From Atrina japonica (taxonomy: Eukaryota; Mollusca; Bivalvia; Pterioida; Pinnidae), in the NCBI GenBank assembly GCA_030159075.1, contig BROG01000347.1:393501-457500 (forward strand): 64,000 nt of DNA. The letters are read 5' to 3'. Of this stretch, positions 11,640 to 23,329 are shown piece after piece; position 1 is the first letter of the stretch; each line of letters starts with the position of its first letter. The position numbers and the translations under genes were made by a program. The notes under the pieces are model-generated. The model ran no database searches. It saw nothing but the letters and a program-made list of their open reading frames with translations, and had not been told where the DNA came from.

Positions 11640-12600
11640 CAATGGTTTATGATTTTTTACTCCCTGTGGTTGTGGGTCCTGTTGTTTCATTTGCAAACAT
11701 TGTGGCTTCACGTGGGTATAGTTCCTGCAATGTTTGGTTAAACAATTGATTCTTCAGAAGAAGTCCAAAATGTACATTGTTGATGGACAGAATTATATCA
11801 GTGGGATATATTCCGTCCTTGTAACACTAGCACACAAGAAATCTGCCATGTATATCACTATATGTGCTAAATCTAATTACTTTTATTATATCTCATACAT
11901 CATACATGTACATGTATACATAAAGTGTTCATGACTTGCTGAATAAAATCACATGACCTGTTTGCAAAATATCATATTGCCCTACAGCATGTACCTCAGG
12001 GATTGAAAAACATAATATTAGCCTGCAGCATGTGTCTCCTTAGGAACTTTATTTACAGTAACTTGAATTGGTATAATAAACAAATTATTTCCCTGGTTGT
12101 AGGGTGATATGAAGGTTTGTTTACCTGAGGATGAAGCAGTCATATCTCCCAAGGGGGCACAGCCCTCTTGAAATATGACTGCTTCAGGAACATAAGTATA
12201 TAAGAACACATGTAGATAAATAATAATTAAATCCCATATAATTTATTATTACTTTGTACATGACTGTGTATAAAAACATCTTGGGTATATACATTGTACA
12301 TGTATGAGTAATGACCCAGCCAAAGATATTTCTACTCATCAGGTAAGTGGACATGTACACTCCTCACATCTCAACCTAAGCTTGAGTGGTTCATTTGTCA
12401 ATTCCTAGTTCCTACATTTGTATGTATTTATATAAACTTGAACAATTAAACCAAAAATTCCAGGAGATCATTTCTGAACCACTTTTTCATGAGTTATCAC
12501 TTAAACATTTCTGTAAAGAGTTAAATTTAGTATATTCCCTTTCTTCAATTTTTTTTTGGTTGTTTGACTCTTAAAAGAAGCAGTTTAATCAATAATTAAT
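11640..12600. other. Non-coding intron sequence with a short inverted pair
   Basis: At 12132-12187 'gaagcagtcatat' and 'atatgactgcttc' form a 13-base inverted repeat around 'ctcccaagggggcacagccc', a possible hairpin. Otherwise nothing was recognised. Confidence 0.5.
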
Positions 12601-12619
12601 GAAGAGGAAAATGATGATG

Positions 12620-14405
12620 TATACTGTCATAGATGTAGACATCTGTATATTGTCATAGATATACACATCTGTATATTGTCATAGATGTACACATCTGTAT
12701 ACTGTCATAGATGTACACATCTGTATACCATCATAGATGTAGACATCTGTTTATTGTCATAGATGTACACATCTGTTTATTGTCATACATGTACACATCT
12801 GTATATTGTCATATATGTACACATCTGTATACCATCATAGATGTACACATCTGTATATTGTCATACATGTACACATCTGTATACTGTCACACATGTACAC
12901 ATCTGTATACTGTCATAGATGTACACATCTGTATACTGTCATAGATGTACACATCTATATAGTGTCATAGATGTACACATCTGTTTATTGTCATAGATGT
13001 ACACATATGTATACTGTCATAGATGTACACATCTGTATACTGTCATAGATGTAAACATCTGTATAGTGTCATAGATGTACACATCTGTATACTGTCATAG
13101 ATGTACACATCTGTATATTGTCATAGATGTAGACATCTGTTTATTGTCATAGATGTAGACATCTGTATACTGTCATAGATGTACAAATCTGTATACCGTC
13201 ATAGATGTACACATCTGTATACCATCATAGATGTAGACATCTGTTTATTGTCATAGATGTACACATCTGTTTATTGTCATAGATGCACACATCTGTATAC
13301 TGTCATAGATGTACACATCTGTATACTGTCATAGATGTACACATCTGTATATTGTCATACATGTACACATCTGTATATTGTCATACATGTACACATCTGT
13401 ATACTGTCATAGATGTAGACATCTGTATACTGTCATAGATTTACACATCTGTATACTGTCATAGATGTAGACATCTGTTTATTGTCATAGATGCACACAT
13501 CTGTATACTGTCATAGATGTACACATCTGTATACCATCATAGATGTACACATCTGTATACTGTCATAGATGTACACATCTGTATATTGTCATACATGTAC
13601 ACATCTGTATACTGTCATAGATGTAGACATCTGTATAACATCATAGATGTACACATCTGTATACCATCATAGATGTAGACATCTGTTTATTGTCATAGAT
13701 GTAGACATCTGTTTATTGTCATAGATGTACACATCTGTATACTGTCATAGATGTACACATCTGTACACCATCATAGATGTACACATTTGTATACCATCAT
13801 AGATGTACACATCTGTATACCATCATAGATGTACACATCTGTTTATTGTCATAGATGTACACATCTGTTTATTGTCATAGATGTACACATCTGTATACTG
13901 TCATAGATGAACACATCTGTATACCATCATAGATGTACACATCTGAATACTGTCAAAGATATACACATATGTATATTGTCATAGATGTACACATCTGTAT
14001 ACCATCATAGATGTAGACATCTGTATATTGTCATAGATGTACACATCTGTATACCATCATAGATGTAGACATCTGTATATTGTCATAGATGTACACATCT
14101 GTATACTGTCATAGATGTACACATCTTTATACCATCATAGATGTACACATCTGTATACCATCATAGATGTACACATCTGTATATTGTCATAGATGTACAC
14201 ATCTGTATATTGTCATAGATGTACATGTACACATCTGTATATTGTCATAAATTTACACATCTGTATATTGTCATAGATGTACACATCTGTATACTGTCAT
14301 AGATGTACACATCTGTATACTGTCATAGATGTACACATCTGTATACCATCATAGATGTACACATCTGTATATTTTTCATAGATGTACACATCTGTATATT
14401 GTAAC
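12620..14405. repeat. Palindromic 26-bp minisatellite, ~68 units
   Basis: The unit tcatagatgtacacatctgt plus atactg repeats every 26 bases over 1.78 kb. Each unit contains the near-perfect palindrome agatgt-ac-acatct, so every monomer can form a small hairpin and the array reads similarly on both strands. Variants (tattg, accatca, agacatc) are interspersed in short runs, suggesting local spread of variants. A lone unit occurs at about 15530 in unique sequence. The array lies in TEP intron 1. Confidence 0.97.
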
Positions 14406-17400
14406 TTTTACATTTACCGAATACAAATCCCTCACTGTACTGGCACACTTGCCAAGTCTCCCCATAAATAGGGACATTCCCTATTTTTTATGTAAAATTT
14501 TGATAATTTCTTCAAGAAAAATGCATATCTCCCTAAGAAAATTTTTAATTTTCCTATTAATTCTTAATAAAATTTAGATTCTCCCACATGAGATTGAATA
14601 ATATCTCTCATGAAAATATTTCAAGGCTGGCAAGTCTGTACTAGGGGACAATTTAATCTGCACAAGCACTGGGGAGGGAGTTAAAAATTATGTTGATAAT
14701 TTAAAATAATTATTCAGATTGTTAATTTTGATCTGATTCTAATAAATTGATTGATGCTGATACAGATCCATATCATATAAAAATCTATCATTGTTATGAA
14801 CTATTTTTTTTTTTTTTCATTTAAACCACTTAAAAATGCCGCCCACTGTAAGATTTCCTCGCTTATCGCTATCGGCTGTAATATCTAGAGCAGTGGACGT
14901 CACTATGTACGCTGGCCAATATAGACTTCGGAAAAGAAACCAATGTCAAGGTGACTTTAGGCGCATTTCTGCTACTGAGCCAAGTAAAATATGAAACTAA
15001 GACTATCATCAAAAGAAAGTATATGACTTCACAATCAAAATTATATGCAGTACTTCGTATTCATCAATCAATTTAAGTACGCAATAACGTTCTGAAAATT
15101 CCAAAGTTGTTTTTTAAGCTATTAATTTTGATTTTGAAAGAAGTAAAGGCCATATTCTTAAAATACACTGTACGAAACTACAGCTTTAAAATCATATACA
15201 TATCACTAACATCCGGCATTTGGCTCAATGGCAGAATTAGCAATGAAAATGATGAACAAAATAAAAAACAACAAGAAGATGGCGTCACTTTTTAGTCTCT
15301 GTAACATATATAGCTATGTCGGCAATTTTAAAGTTATTTGTTAACCGCATGCAGTAACAGGTTGGTTTTTACTCCATGTTATGAAATATATGTGGAATTG
15401 ATTTTAGTCCAGGCATGGGTCAGTTGAATGAGATTACAATGAAAATATTTCCTGTTATATACTGATAATCACTACTTGATAGGCACCTATCCGAAACAAA
15501 AATGGCGGATAATGGCATACCTAATACACTGTCATAGATGTACACACAAATGTATGGATCTATGATAGTTGTGATGTGATATCTATTTTTAAATCTGTAG
15601 TTCCCTTTGTAGATGAGATAGACCATGTACCAGTGAGTGATAGAGAGCTCAAAAGTCAGGATGGTTGCTGAGGTCATCCCCGTCCAGTGTATGAAATTGT
15701 TATCAGGGTAACTAATACATACACATTAAGTAGAACTTCAATGAGTTGAAGTTCAAAGGACCACTTCGAAAAGTTCTAAACATTGGGACTTGGACTCATA
15801 AATGGTAACCAAGAATCATATGTTTTTAATTTCAGAGTTTCTATAAGATGTACATATGTACATGTATTTGACCACTTCGAAACCATTTAGGATGTATACG
15901 GTCATTATGATGAATAATTAGAGCTATATTTAGGACATATACGGTCATTATGATTAATAATTAGAGCTATATTTAACTGAATTTTCGTGAAATTAAAACA
16001 CTGAGTGTTTATGAGAAGCAGAAGAATTATCATGGGACAATTTCATACACATGTAAATGTTGACTTCGAATTATATGCAGGAATTTTCATTGTTTTTACT
16101 GGAAATGGGCTCATAAATTTATTCAAAATATCTAGAAATTTGACTCATAATAGTATAAACTAAAAAGTGTTTATAAGCAGAAATCTGACTCATAGAAGTT
16201 CTACTGTACATGTACATTGGACATTGTACATGTTCTGACACACACAAAATTACGTCTCTGTACTCACAAGAATTCCATATTCTTAAAAATGGTTTGAAAA
16301 TATCTAACATTAATATAATTGTAAATAGTCATTTGACACGTACATGTTACTATTTTGTGCTCTGAAATTTAATGCTTATTCTTGAAAGTTAAGCTAGTAA
16401 AACAGCAATTTCCTGTCTAATTGAAGTTGTTTAATTTGTACCTTTTTTTATTTTGTAGCTTAAAAGATGTCGTTTTGGTTCTTGGGTTTAATTTGGTAAT
16501 TTAGTTATTATGCTTCATGGTTGTTTTGTTTCCAAAGTCATATATTATGAGTTTTATGTACATACAAATATATTTACACGCAATACCATTATGTATTACA
16601 GTGTATGTGGCGGATCTAGAGGGGGTATAGGTACAACCTTCCCTGAATTTGGTATTTTTATATATAAAGAAATGAAGGCTAAATACTGTTAAAATTTTTT
16701 AACAAGAGGCCAGACATCATATATTTTGTTTGCTGTTTACCGACTCTACCCTTTTACCTATGGGTAGGTAGGTTGGGAAATTATTTCATTTTATTGAAAA
16801 ATTTCTGGCATTGAGTTGGGAAATAATATATTGTTCTCTCCAATGTAAGTACTGATGTCATTGTGCAGTCCGTCATTTTCTGTACAAAATTATAATGAGA
16901 ATAATTGTAAATGAGGACAAGTTAAATATTTCATAAATGTTTGACACAGACAGGAGAAGAGAGAGGTTATTTGTGAAATTTCAAAAGTTTTCACAGAGGT
17001 TCATGACAGAGTATAAATAAAATGTATGCAGATATTCTGGAATCTATCTGTATATGTCAGTGTTCTCCCCAGAAATTTCAGACAGCACCATGTTAGCACG
17101 GATGAATAATTCTGTAGCGTTGTGTCGTTCCGCGCCCCATGTCGCAACAGTGTCTCATGCTACTTGTTCTATTTTGTGTATCATTTCGTGAGTATTTGTA
17201 CATGTGTGCACTAGAACATTATTAAAAGAAAAAGAAAATATACAAGGACATTTAAGATTTGATATATTGTCTAACTATCTATCGAAACTAAATGGTCATT
17301 TCATAGCATTTGTTCACTGGTTGCAAGTTTAACATACTTGCCAGCTCAACTTGACCTCCCAACCATCAGCAACCAGTCCCATGGCAAAGCAATACATGTA

Positions 17401-17839
17401 TTTATAGTAAGGTGCATGGTGCAATGACAGAGTCGGTGTTTTAAAATGATAACTTTCCTGGGATGTTTTTAATATATTTCTAATGAAAATAATGCACAGG
17501 GTTATATTAAAGAAACAGGTGTATAAATTTAATTGATTTCATTTTACTAGATTTGATATCGTTTTTGTAAAGTTATTACATTTGGACAAATATTTTTGAA
17601 ATAAAAAAAGTAACGGGAAGTAACTCTTATGTAACTGTCTATACAATTTTATGTTTGCTATAACAATTATTCCCTTCAGCTTTCATAAAAGGAGGAAACA
17701 TATCAAACAAATTTACACAGGATTTTCATAAATAGTTTATCTTAGCAAAACATGTATCATACAGGATTTTTGGTTTCCTATTCTTAAATAGTATTCATAG
17801 AGAAAGTATGTGTCATTCTGGGATATAGCAGTAGCTTAG
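14406..17839. other. Repeat-poor intron sequence
   Basis: Between 15885 and 15975 a 50-base segment 'tacggtcattatgatgaata' is duplicated in tandem. Around 14835-15295 imperfect inverted words (gccgcccactg, gctactgagcc against ggctcaatggc, gatggcgtcac) hint at an old foldback element. No exon with paired splice sites was supported; the short frames present are of chance length. Confidence 0.5.
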
Positions 17840-18011
17840 GCTGAACTTTATGTCCCGATTTTAAGCGATTTTTTGAAAGAGTGAAATCTGAAAATTTCCT
17901 TTTGGGTGTCTGTCGTGTTGCCCTGCCAGACAGAATCTCCAAAGGGATAAGGGTAAAATCCTGATTTCCCCCCCAAAAAAAATCACTTAAAATCGGGACA
18001 GAAAGTTCGGC
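17840..18011. mobile_element. MITE with ~35-bp inverted ends (GCTGAACTTT...GTCCCGATTTTAAG)
   Basis: The left arm gctgaactttatgtcccgat followed by tttaagcgattttt is matched in reverse at the right end by aaaaaatcacttaaaatcgg followed by gacagaaagttcggc. The 172-bp element has about 100 bases between the arms. A related, more diverged pair of arms is found at 25770-25880. Non-autonomous, no coding. Confidence 0.75.
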
Positions 18012-18619
18012 GAACTCATTTATGCCCCAATACTGTAGATGAATTGGTAATATATCGAAGAGTTACAATTCATACATGTATGAATTTGCAGTTCCTTGAT
18101 AGGCCCCTACTGTCATGTTACATATGTTCTGGCCATTATTTTACACTCCTCGGATAAAATACTGTTAATATACGATGTTTCGTTGAATAAATAATAACGC
18201 CACAGTCAAAATATATATATGTATATTCTTAGAGATTGAGACGAAGTTAATACTAATACTATCTAAAGTTGTGACAGTAATCTAATGTTCCAAAAAGATC
18301 AATAAAATTTTTTTTTTTTCAAAAACGACAATAAAATTTTCAGAGTCGCAGTGATTTCCGTGGATCAGCGGGTAAACAGCAAACAAACTTGGTTTCATTT
18401 TAAGCCTGATATTAAATCAATAATGTGCTTTATTACAATAGGGGATTGTTACCTGCAGGGTGAAGTTACCGGTAATGTGTTAGTGCCAGAAAATTGCCTA
18501 TCAGAACTTTAAAAATTAAAAAATTCTCAGTTCGACTCGACCCCTCCAAATACACTGCTCTTGCGAGACTTATGTTTACTGAAACTCAATTCATTGTAGG
18601 AAAATAACTGATTTGTCAA

Positions 18620-18676
18620 TTTAATACATTTGAAACAAGAGGCCCAAGAGGGCTTCAATCGCTCAGGTGAGCTAAT
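18620..18676. repeat. Isolated end of the common dispersed repeat
   Basis: The sequence 'acaagaggcccaagagggct' followed by 'tcaatcgctcaggtgagcta' is the well-known terminal motif of bivalve dispersed repeats, here without its body. Confidence 0.6.
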
Positions 18677-19506
18677 AAAAACAAGTTATACTTTTATGTC
18701 TGAAACCTAGATAATGAACTCTCTGGGCTTGTAAAACTAAGCATTTTCTGGGAGCATAGACTGGACCACTTGGGAACTCATGGTTTTGTGTCTGGAAGCT
18801 AGAAGTAGAAAATGCGTAATCAGCCTTTCCATTACACAAAACCAAAATACATCTAGGGAGCTTACTCCTAAACCCCAAACCCCGTACTGAATTTCACTTC
18901 ATTTTTGAGTTTCAATATATCTGTATACACATGTACATATAATTGGAACATTTTGGAAAGGATAAACCTAATTTAGCATATGGAAGCCCTAGAAAGGCCT
19001 CTTAGAACTTGTAAAACTTTGGGGATCATACCCCAGACCCACACTAGCATAAAGTTTATCTCTTGTTAAATTCCAAAATGTACCATGGCAGCATACATGT
19101 ACACCCAAACTCTTAGCTTTCAGTTCTAGCTTATGTTTACTGAATTTCTCTTTGTTTTTAGAGTTTAAAATTAATCTAATTTAATCGGCCGTGTATAATC
19201 CACACTCTTTTCAATCTAAAATTTGTCTCAGGGATGGGGTGCAGATAATACAGTACAACAGGTTCTTTGGACATTTTTTCCATGGGACTATAGTAAAAAA
19301 AAATAGTGCAGAAGATTTTATGCTGGATGGTAAACTTGCCTTTATTTGGCCAAGTTTTTTCATATCGTAATCATGATGTTTGAGCCAATTTATTTCTCCA
19401 TTGCTTTCTGTATGTATTTATTGCCTACAGTGATGGTGAATAAATGTTTGATAAATGAAACTTGTATTCATTGTGTGTGCATGTGTATTTCAGTTTACCA
19501 ATCGCC

Positions 19507-19513
19507 TATAAAT
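19507..19513 (+). promoter_or_regulatory. TATA box for the candidate 64-residue ORF
   Basis: TATAAAT sits about 104 bases before the ATG at 19611, with an initiator-like 'ggtcagag' about 25 bases downstream. Confidence 0.3.
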
Positions 19514-19610
19514 AGCTCATTGCAAAGTTGGTCAGAGAGTGACACTCAGACTGTCACACTCTCCCGATTGCCAATTGGTAACCAGGCATAGCTTTAATCA
19601 GACAATATCC

Positions 19611-19805
19611 ATGGGAAACAGAATAGTACAGTACCTGTTTGTCCTGTTAACCTTCCTCGTAGAGTTTTATGCTATTATTGAAAATATGAACAATCTCAAC
19701 TCGAATTCTAGAGATTATTACGAGTTTGTAGACGACAAAGCGAACCGCCATACTGTAACTGTAAATAAGGGAGTTACACGGAATAGCATGTGTAGTATCT
19801 TGTAG
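19611..19805 (+). CDS. Candidate compact gene, 64-residue protein of unknown function
   Basis: The open frame starts MGNRIVQYLFVLLTFLVEFY: a short basic start, a hydrophobic stretch at about residues 6-22, then a polar region containing RDYYEFVDD and VTVNKG, ending MCSIL. No family was recognised. In favour of a gene: a TATA box (TATAAAT, 19507-19513) lies about 100 bases upstream, an AATAAA lies at about 19880, and the G+C content is above the surrounding intron. The last four residues (C-S-I-L) fit a CaaX prenylation box, which would suit a cytosolic protein and conflicts with a secretory signal. It lies antisense inside TEP intron 1. It could be a chance frame. Confidence 0.3.
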   Translation: MGNRIVQYLFVLLTFLVEFYAIIENMNNLNSNSRDYYEFVDDKANRHTVTVNKGVTRNSMCSIL

Positions 19806-20099
19806 TTTAGTACTTCAGATTCCCATTTTGTAGTTTTACATTTATTTCAAATCTCAAAGTATCATATTTTCTTTTATTTAATAAATATTTATCTATTTCT
19901 GTCAAATACCGATCTTAGGACTGATATTTGAAATTAGTCTGATTTTCGGTCATACTAATGCCCCAGTAATGGCCATGTATAAAACCCAGATGCAGGTTAG
20001 GCCTAAAGGCACTAACACCTTTTTTCTCCGAGATCTGATGCTGAAATGGGGGATGCAGATAATACATAAATGTGGATTATACACTGCCAATTACGGTAT

Positions 20100-20525
20100 C
20101 AATCGATAATTTCTGAACAAAAAGGTCATATTTTTGTATTTTGAAGCTACAAAAAGATTCTAGAAACTAAATTTCGTCAAAATTCTTGAAAAAAAAACAT
20201 TTCTTTACCAAATTACAAGTAAAACACATTAAATGGATGCATCAAAGTGAATGCAAGGGGAGATAATTCACGAAATCAAGCAAAAATGAATGAAAATGAC
20301 AATGTCTGAAAAGACCTCATAAAAACGTCAAAAATTAATTTTCCGATTTCTATGAAAAATACAAACTTGAATCATACATGTACATCCATGTAAGATCATT
20401 CAGAAACAATTCGTTTTTTCAATTCATGCAGTGAATCTGGAGAGGAAGATTTTTAAAAAGGGGTACCTCTTGGAACCTATTCTGCCCTGCCCTAGATCCA
20501 CCCCTGGGCCATCGGGATGTTTCGC
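20100..20525. mobile_element. Dispersed repeat copy (second)
   Basis: This block matches 11080-11430 closely in themes: 'tagaaattaaatttctgcca', 'acattaaatgaatgcatcaa', 'gggggagataatt', 'ggagaagaggatttttaaag' and 'tggatccacccctgggc'. It is a second copy of the same bivalve dispersed repeat, ending near 'gggccatcgggatgtttcgc', where a different 'gatgtttcaccccta' repeat begins. Confidence 0.7.
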
Positions 20526-21132
20526 CCCGATTACCGTTTCACGCTGGGATGTTTCACCCCTAATTACGGAGGTTAACATCCCTAGACGTTCTGCTTCATA
20601 TAATGTCTTCAAATTCCATTACTTATTTTGATGTAATTTTCTAATCTGTAATCTTAAAAATTTGACAATTTTAAACAAACATAGAAATTAAATATCACTA
20701 TTATACTTACCAAAATAGGAAGTTTTTATCACAAACAATTAATTTTCAGCACTTTTAATAATTTCTAATTGAGAAAATCAAATTTCAAATATATAATGGT
20801 ACTTTGTTTAACAGTAATACAATAAGGAATGGCTTCACAATATTTTTTTTTTTTTGTCAATTCACATCTTGAATTTATTTTTTTCCCCCTTCAGGTAGCT
20901 CTACGAAGATGAAAGATATATCGATCGTATACCAAGCGTGGGTTCAGTAATTTTCACATCAAAATTATTACCGTTTGGTCAGACATTTTATTTTTATCAG
21001 TTAATTAGTATTTACTGATGTTTAATTTCCTTTTAACATTGAATTACTAGAAATCACCACTAACTGTGCTAGTTACACTTCAATTAAAATGCTTAATACA
21101 TGTATACCAAAAATGATTACAAAAGATCAACA

Positions 21133-22164
21133 TTAAAGCAATATGAGCTGTCGTAGGTGACAAACTTTTACATGCCCATTTTATGTGATATTCTATCTCA
21201 TATATATTACAAAGAGACAATCTGCTGGTTAGAATAACAAATGCATACGTAAAATTGCAACAATCTTGCCAAACATTACCCGTAATATCAGTTATTTTTT
21301 TGTCCGCCATACTATGAAATTAACATTCAGTGAATTTTCACAAAGATTACCGAGTGTCCAATAAACAAGTGCTATTTGCAGTTAAAATACATTCTATTCT
21401 TATTACCTTTTGCATTTATTGTCGTACATTATCATTTCATACCTAAATCAAGGAAAGTTTGTCTTTTTCGTTGTATCAAAACATTCGGTTCTGATATTGT
21501 CCACGTGCCAGGTATATTAGGTGATCTCAACCCATTTTTAACTTGTCCCATCGCATTCTTGGCTTTATCGTTCTTGACACATATGATCATGAACTGCCCA
21601 TCTCCACTGGACATGGTGGCATGATTGTAAAACATGAGGTACACACACTTTTCACAGTTATATTGTTTTGATTTTGTCAATGTCAGCATTCAGGGTAACA
21701 TTAAAGATCGAAAAATTTCTTTTAGTGACCTGATATATTTATTCATATATTCATCTGATTTTCTTCAGGTATTTAAAATAGCTTTGAAAAGCATATATTT
21801 TACATAATACATGCACTTTCCAATAAAAACCACGTCCTGTATTTTAAAAATAAAGATAAAACACATAAAAAATTCTCGACTTTAACATTGTCCGAGCTCA
21901 TAAAGGATCGAGATCCCCTGATCGAATTATGAACTACATTTGATATGGCGAAGAGTTTATCTGAAAGGTCATTGCATACAGAAATACAGCTGGATTTTTT
22001 AAGGTACTGGAAAACTTAAATTCTAATAAAACAAATAACTTCGAAAAGAAGATCTTTTACAATGTTTTACATGTTTGGTAATGTATTTGAACACACATTT
22101 TATCATATCCTTGACTATATGTCAGGGGACAAAATAATCAATGTAACAGCTTATATCACTTTAA
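21133..22164. mobile_element. TTAA-bounded inverted-repeat element, copy B
   Basis: The element starts TTAA-agcaatatgagctgtcg and, from the other end in reverse complement, TTAA-agtgatataagctgtta: inverted repeats of about 20 bases with TTAA at both edges. It is the reverse-oriented homologue of copy A (4604-6836) but lacks the 1430-bp insertion, and it keeps about 230 bases that copy A lost. At 1032 bp it is close to the full non-autonomous form. The frame at 21376-21624 matches an antisense frame in copy A, but the two differ by many indels and no transposase motif is visible. Confidence 0.75.
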
Positions 22165-22289
22165 AAATAAAAATGAAAATACCCCCATGAGAAAATAAAC
22201 AAACAATAAATATTAAACAAAAACATATCATAAAATATAAAAGCATGTTATAAGTTACTGTATATATATGCATCATGCTATAGGCGAAT

Positions 22290-22490
22290 CAAAAATAGGG
22301 GCGAAACATCCTGGGTTAAAACGGTAATTGGGGCAAAACATCTCGCATTCGGCCAATCTGGCTGAAAGCTAATCCCTTTAGTAGTTTCAGAGAAGAAGTC
22401 AAAAATATGAAAAGTTTATGGCTGGACGCGGGATGGATAGTGATAACAATCTGGCTCACTTGAGCCTTCGGTTCTGGTGAGCTAAAAAAA
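22290..22490. mobile_element. 3' end of the common dispersed repeat
   Basis: 'gggcgaaacatcctgggtta', then 'ggccaatctggctgaaagct', 'agtttcagagaagaagtcaa' and 'cttcggttctggtgagctaa' match the terminal part of the copies at 11.0-11.6 kb and 60.6-60.95 kb. It lies about 360 bases inside TEP intron 1 from exon 1. Confidence 0.65.
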
Positions 22491-22852
22491 TCCAGGACAG
22501 GTTGGATTTAGAAATAAAATGTTAGACGTTAGGATGGAAATTACGACGAAAAAAATCCAGGACGAAAATTTTTATCCCATCCCCCGTCAGAATTCAAATG
22601 GTTGCCACAGAATCGGTTTAAATTTAAAAGGAGATACTTTATCTGTTAAGCTTTGACTGACTGATATTTTTCAAATGGTAAAAAAAATACTTAGTCAGGA
22701 GAATTGTTTCAAAAAATAAAATCAGCCTAGGCTATGGAAAACTTGTGTTTGTCCATTAACTTATGTCATGGTACTGTACAGTAGACAGACCAGTAAAAGA
22801 CAGTGTAACTGTCTGTAGTGTAAATAAAGAACAAAGCATAATAAATACTCAC

Positions 22853-22920
22853 GGAGTGTCCTGTATTCCAGCTATCAACACAGCAAACGAGGCGATCAAA
22901 AACAAAACTGTCTTCTCCAT
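22853..22920 (-). CDS. TEP/A2M-like gene, exon 1 (signal peptide)
   Basis: First coding exon of a complement-like thioester-containing protein (TEP / alpha-2-macroglobulin / CD109 family). These are secreted or surface proteins that tag microbes or trap proteases. The ATG at 22920 opens MEKTVLFLIASFAVLIAG, a classic signal peptide (charged start, hydrophobic core, small residues at the cut), then IQDT and two bases of the next codon. The exon ends at a GTGAGT donor (22852-22847), phase 2. The next exon (3074-3252) starts with one base, so the join gives Pro-Gln-Tyr-Ile and keeps the frame. The ATG follows a TATA-like box at 22987-22992 by about 70 bases, as expected for a short 5' UTR. The link to exon 2 crosses 19.6 kb and rests on phase, strand and the family pattern (signal peptide then YxxTVP); no transcript was available to confirm it. 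Confidence 0.75.
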
Positions 22921-22957
22921 AGCTCTTGCTCAGTGAGCCCAGCTACACTAACAGTAC

Positions 22958-22994
22958 AGTTTTAACCTTTCTCCAATGTTTTCCCGTTTATATT
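22958..22994 (-). promoter_or_regulatory. TATA-like core promoter of the TEP-like gene
   Basis: On the minus strand the sequence ggaaatataaacgggaaaac contains a TATA box (TATAAA, 22987-22992). It lies about 30 bases before a plausible start region near 22958 and about 70 bases before the exon 1 ATG. The assignment rests on spacing only. The next possible gene on the other strand begins at 23156, so this could be one half of a divergent promoter. Confidence 0.4.
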
Positions 22995-23155
22995 TCCTTC
23001 CAATCCTCTTTACAAAGAGAAGTTATTACTTGAAAGAAAGTAGTTCCCTATAAGGAAGATTGAAATGTTAACACCGTCATTTCAAACGTCAGTCAGCATT
23101 TGGTTAGATTTCACTGTGAAAAAATTAGGCCCCCTATTTGGCTTCGTTCCTCCGT

Positions 23156-23320
23156 ATGGCGGATGTTTTTACCAAATTGTGGTGCGTAGTAATACCAATG
23201 TGTCGGGTACTGATTCTGAAATTAAAACCACGTGGAGTGGATGAATCAACAACCGAAAACAATAACAACACACCAAAACCGGAAATTATTACATTTGACG
23301 GAAATACATTGTCATGTTAG
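23156..23320 (+). CDS. Candidate first exon of a divergent gene (unknown)
   Basis: The ATG at 23156 opens a 54-codon frame beginning MADVFTKLWCVVIPMCRVLI, followed by a polar tail (ESTTENNNNTPKPE, then IITFDGNTLSC). The frame is richer in G+C than its surroundings. It starts 236 bases from the TEP ATG on the opposite strand, so the two could share a divergent promoter. A donor-like T|GTTAGT at the end of the frame (phase 1) overlaps the stop, so the frame may be the coding part of a first exon. No downstream exon was found to the right and no family was recognised. It may be a chance frame. Confidence 0.25.
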   Translation: MADVFTKLWCVVIPMCRVLILKLKPRGVDESTTENNNNTPKPEIITFDGNTLSC

Positions 23321-23329
23321 TAAACTTTG

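Noticed and set aside
12711..12944. 77-codon frame of repeated YTSVYCH
   Set aside because: Translation of the 26-bp minisatellite.
3345..14405. CRISPR-like appearance of regular short repeats
   Set aside because: There are no unique spacers between units; these are simple eukaryotic tandem arrays in introns.
21376..21624. 82-codon frame conserved (antisense) between the two TTAA-bounded elements, considered as a transposase piece
   Set aside because: The overlapping minus-strand frames are equally open, indels break the similarity, and no catalytic motif is visible; the conservation follows from copies being the same element.
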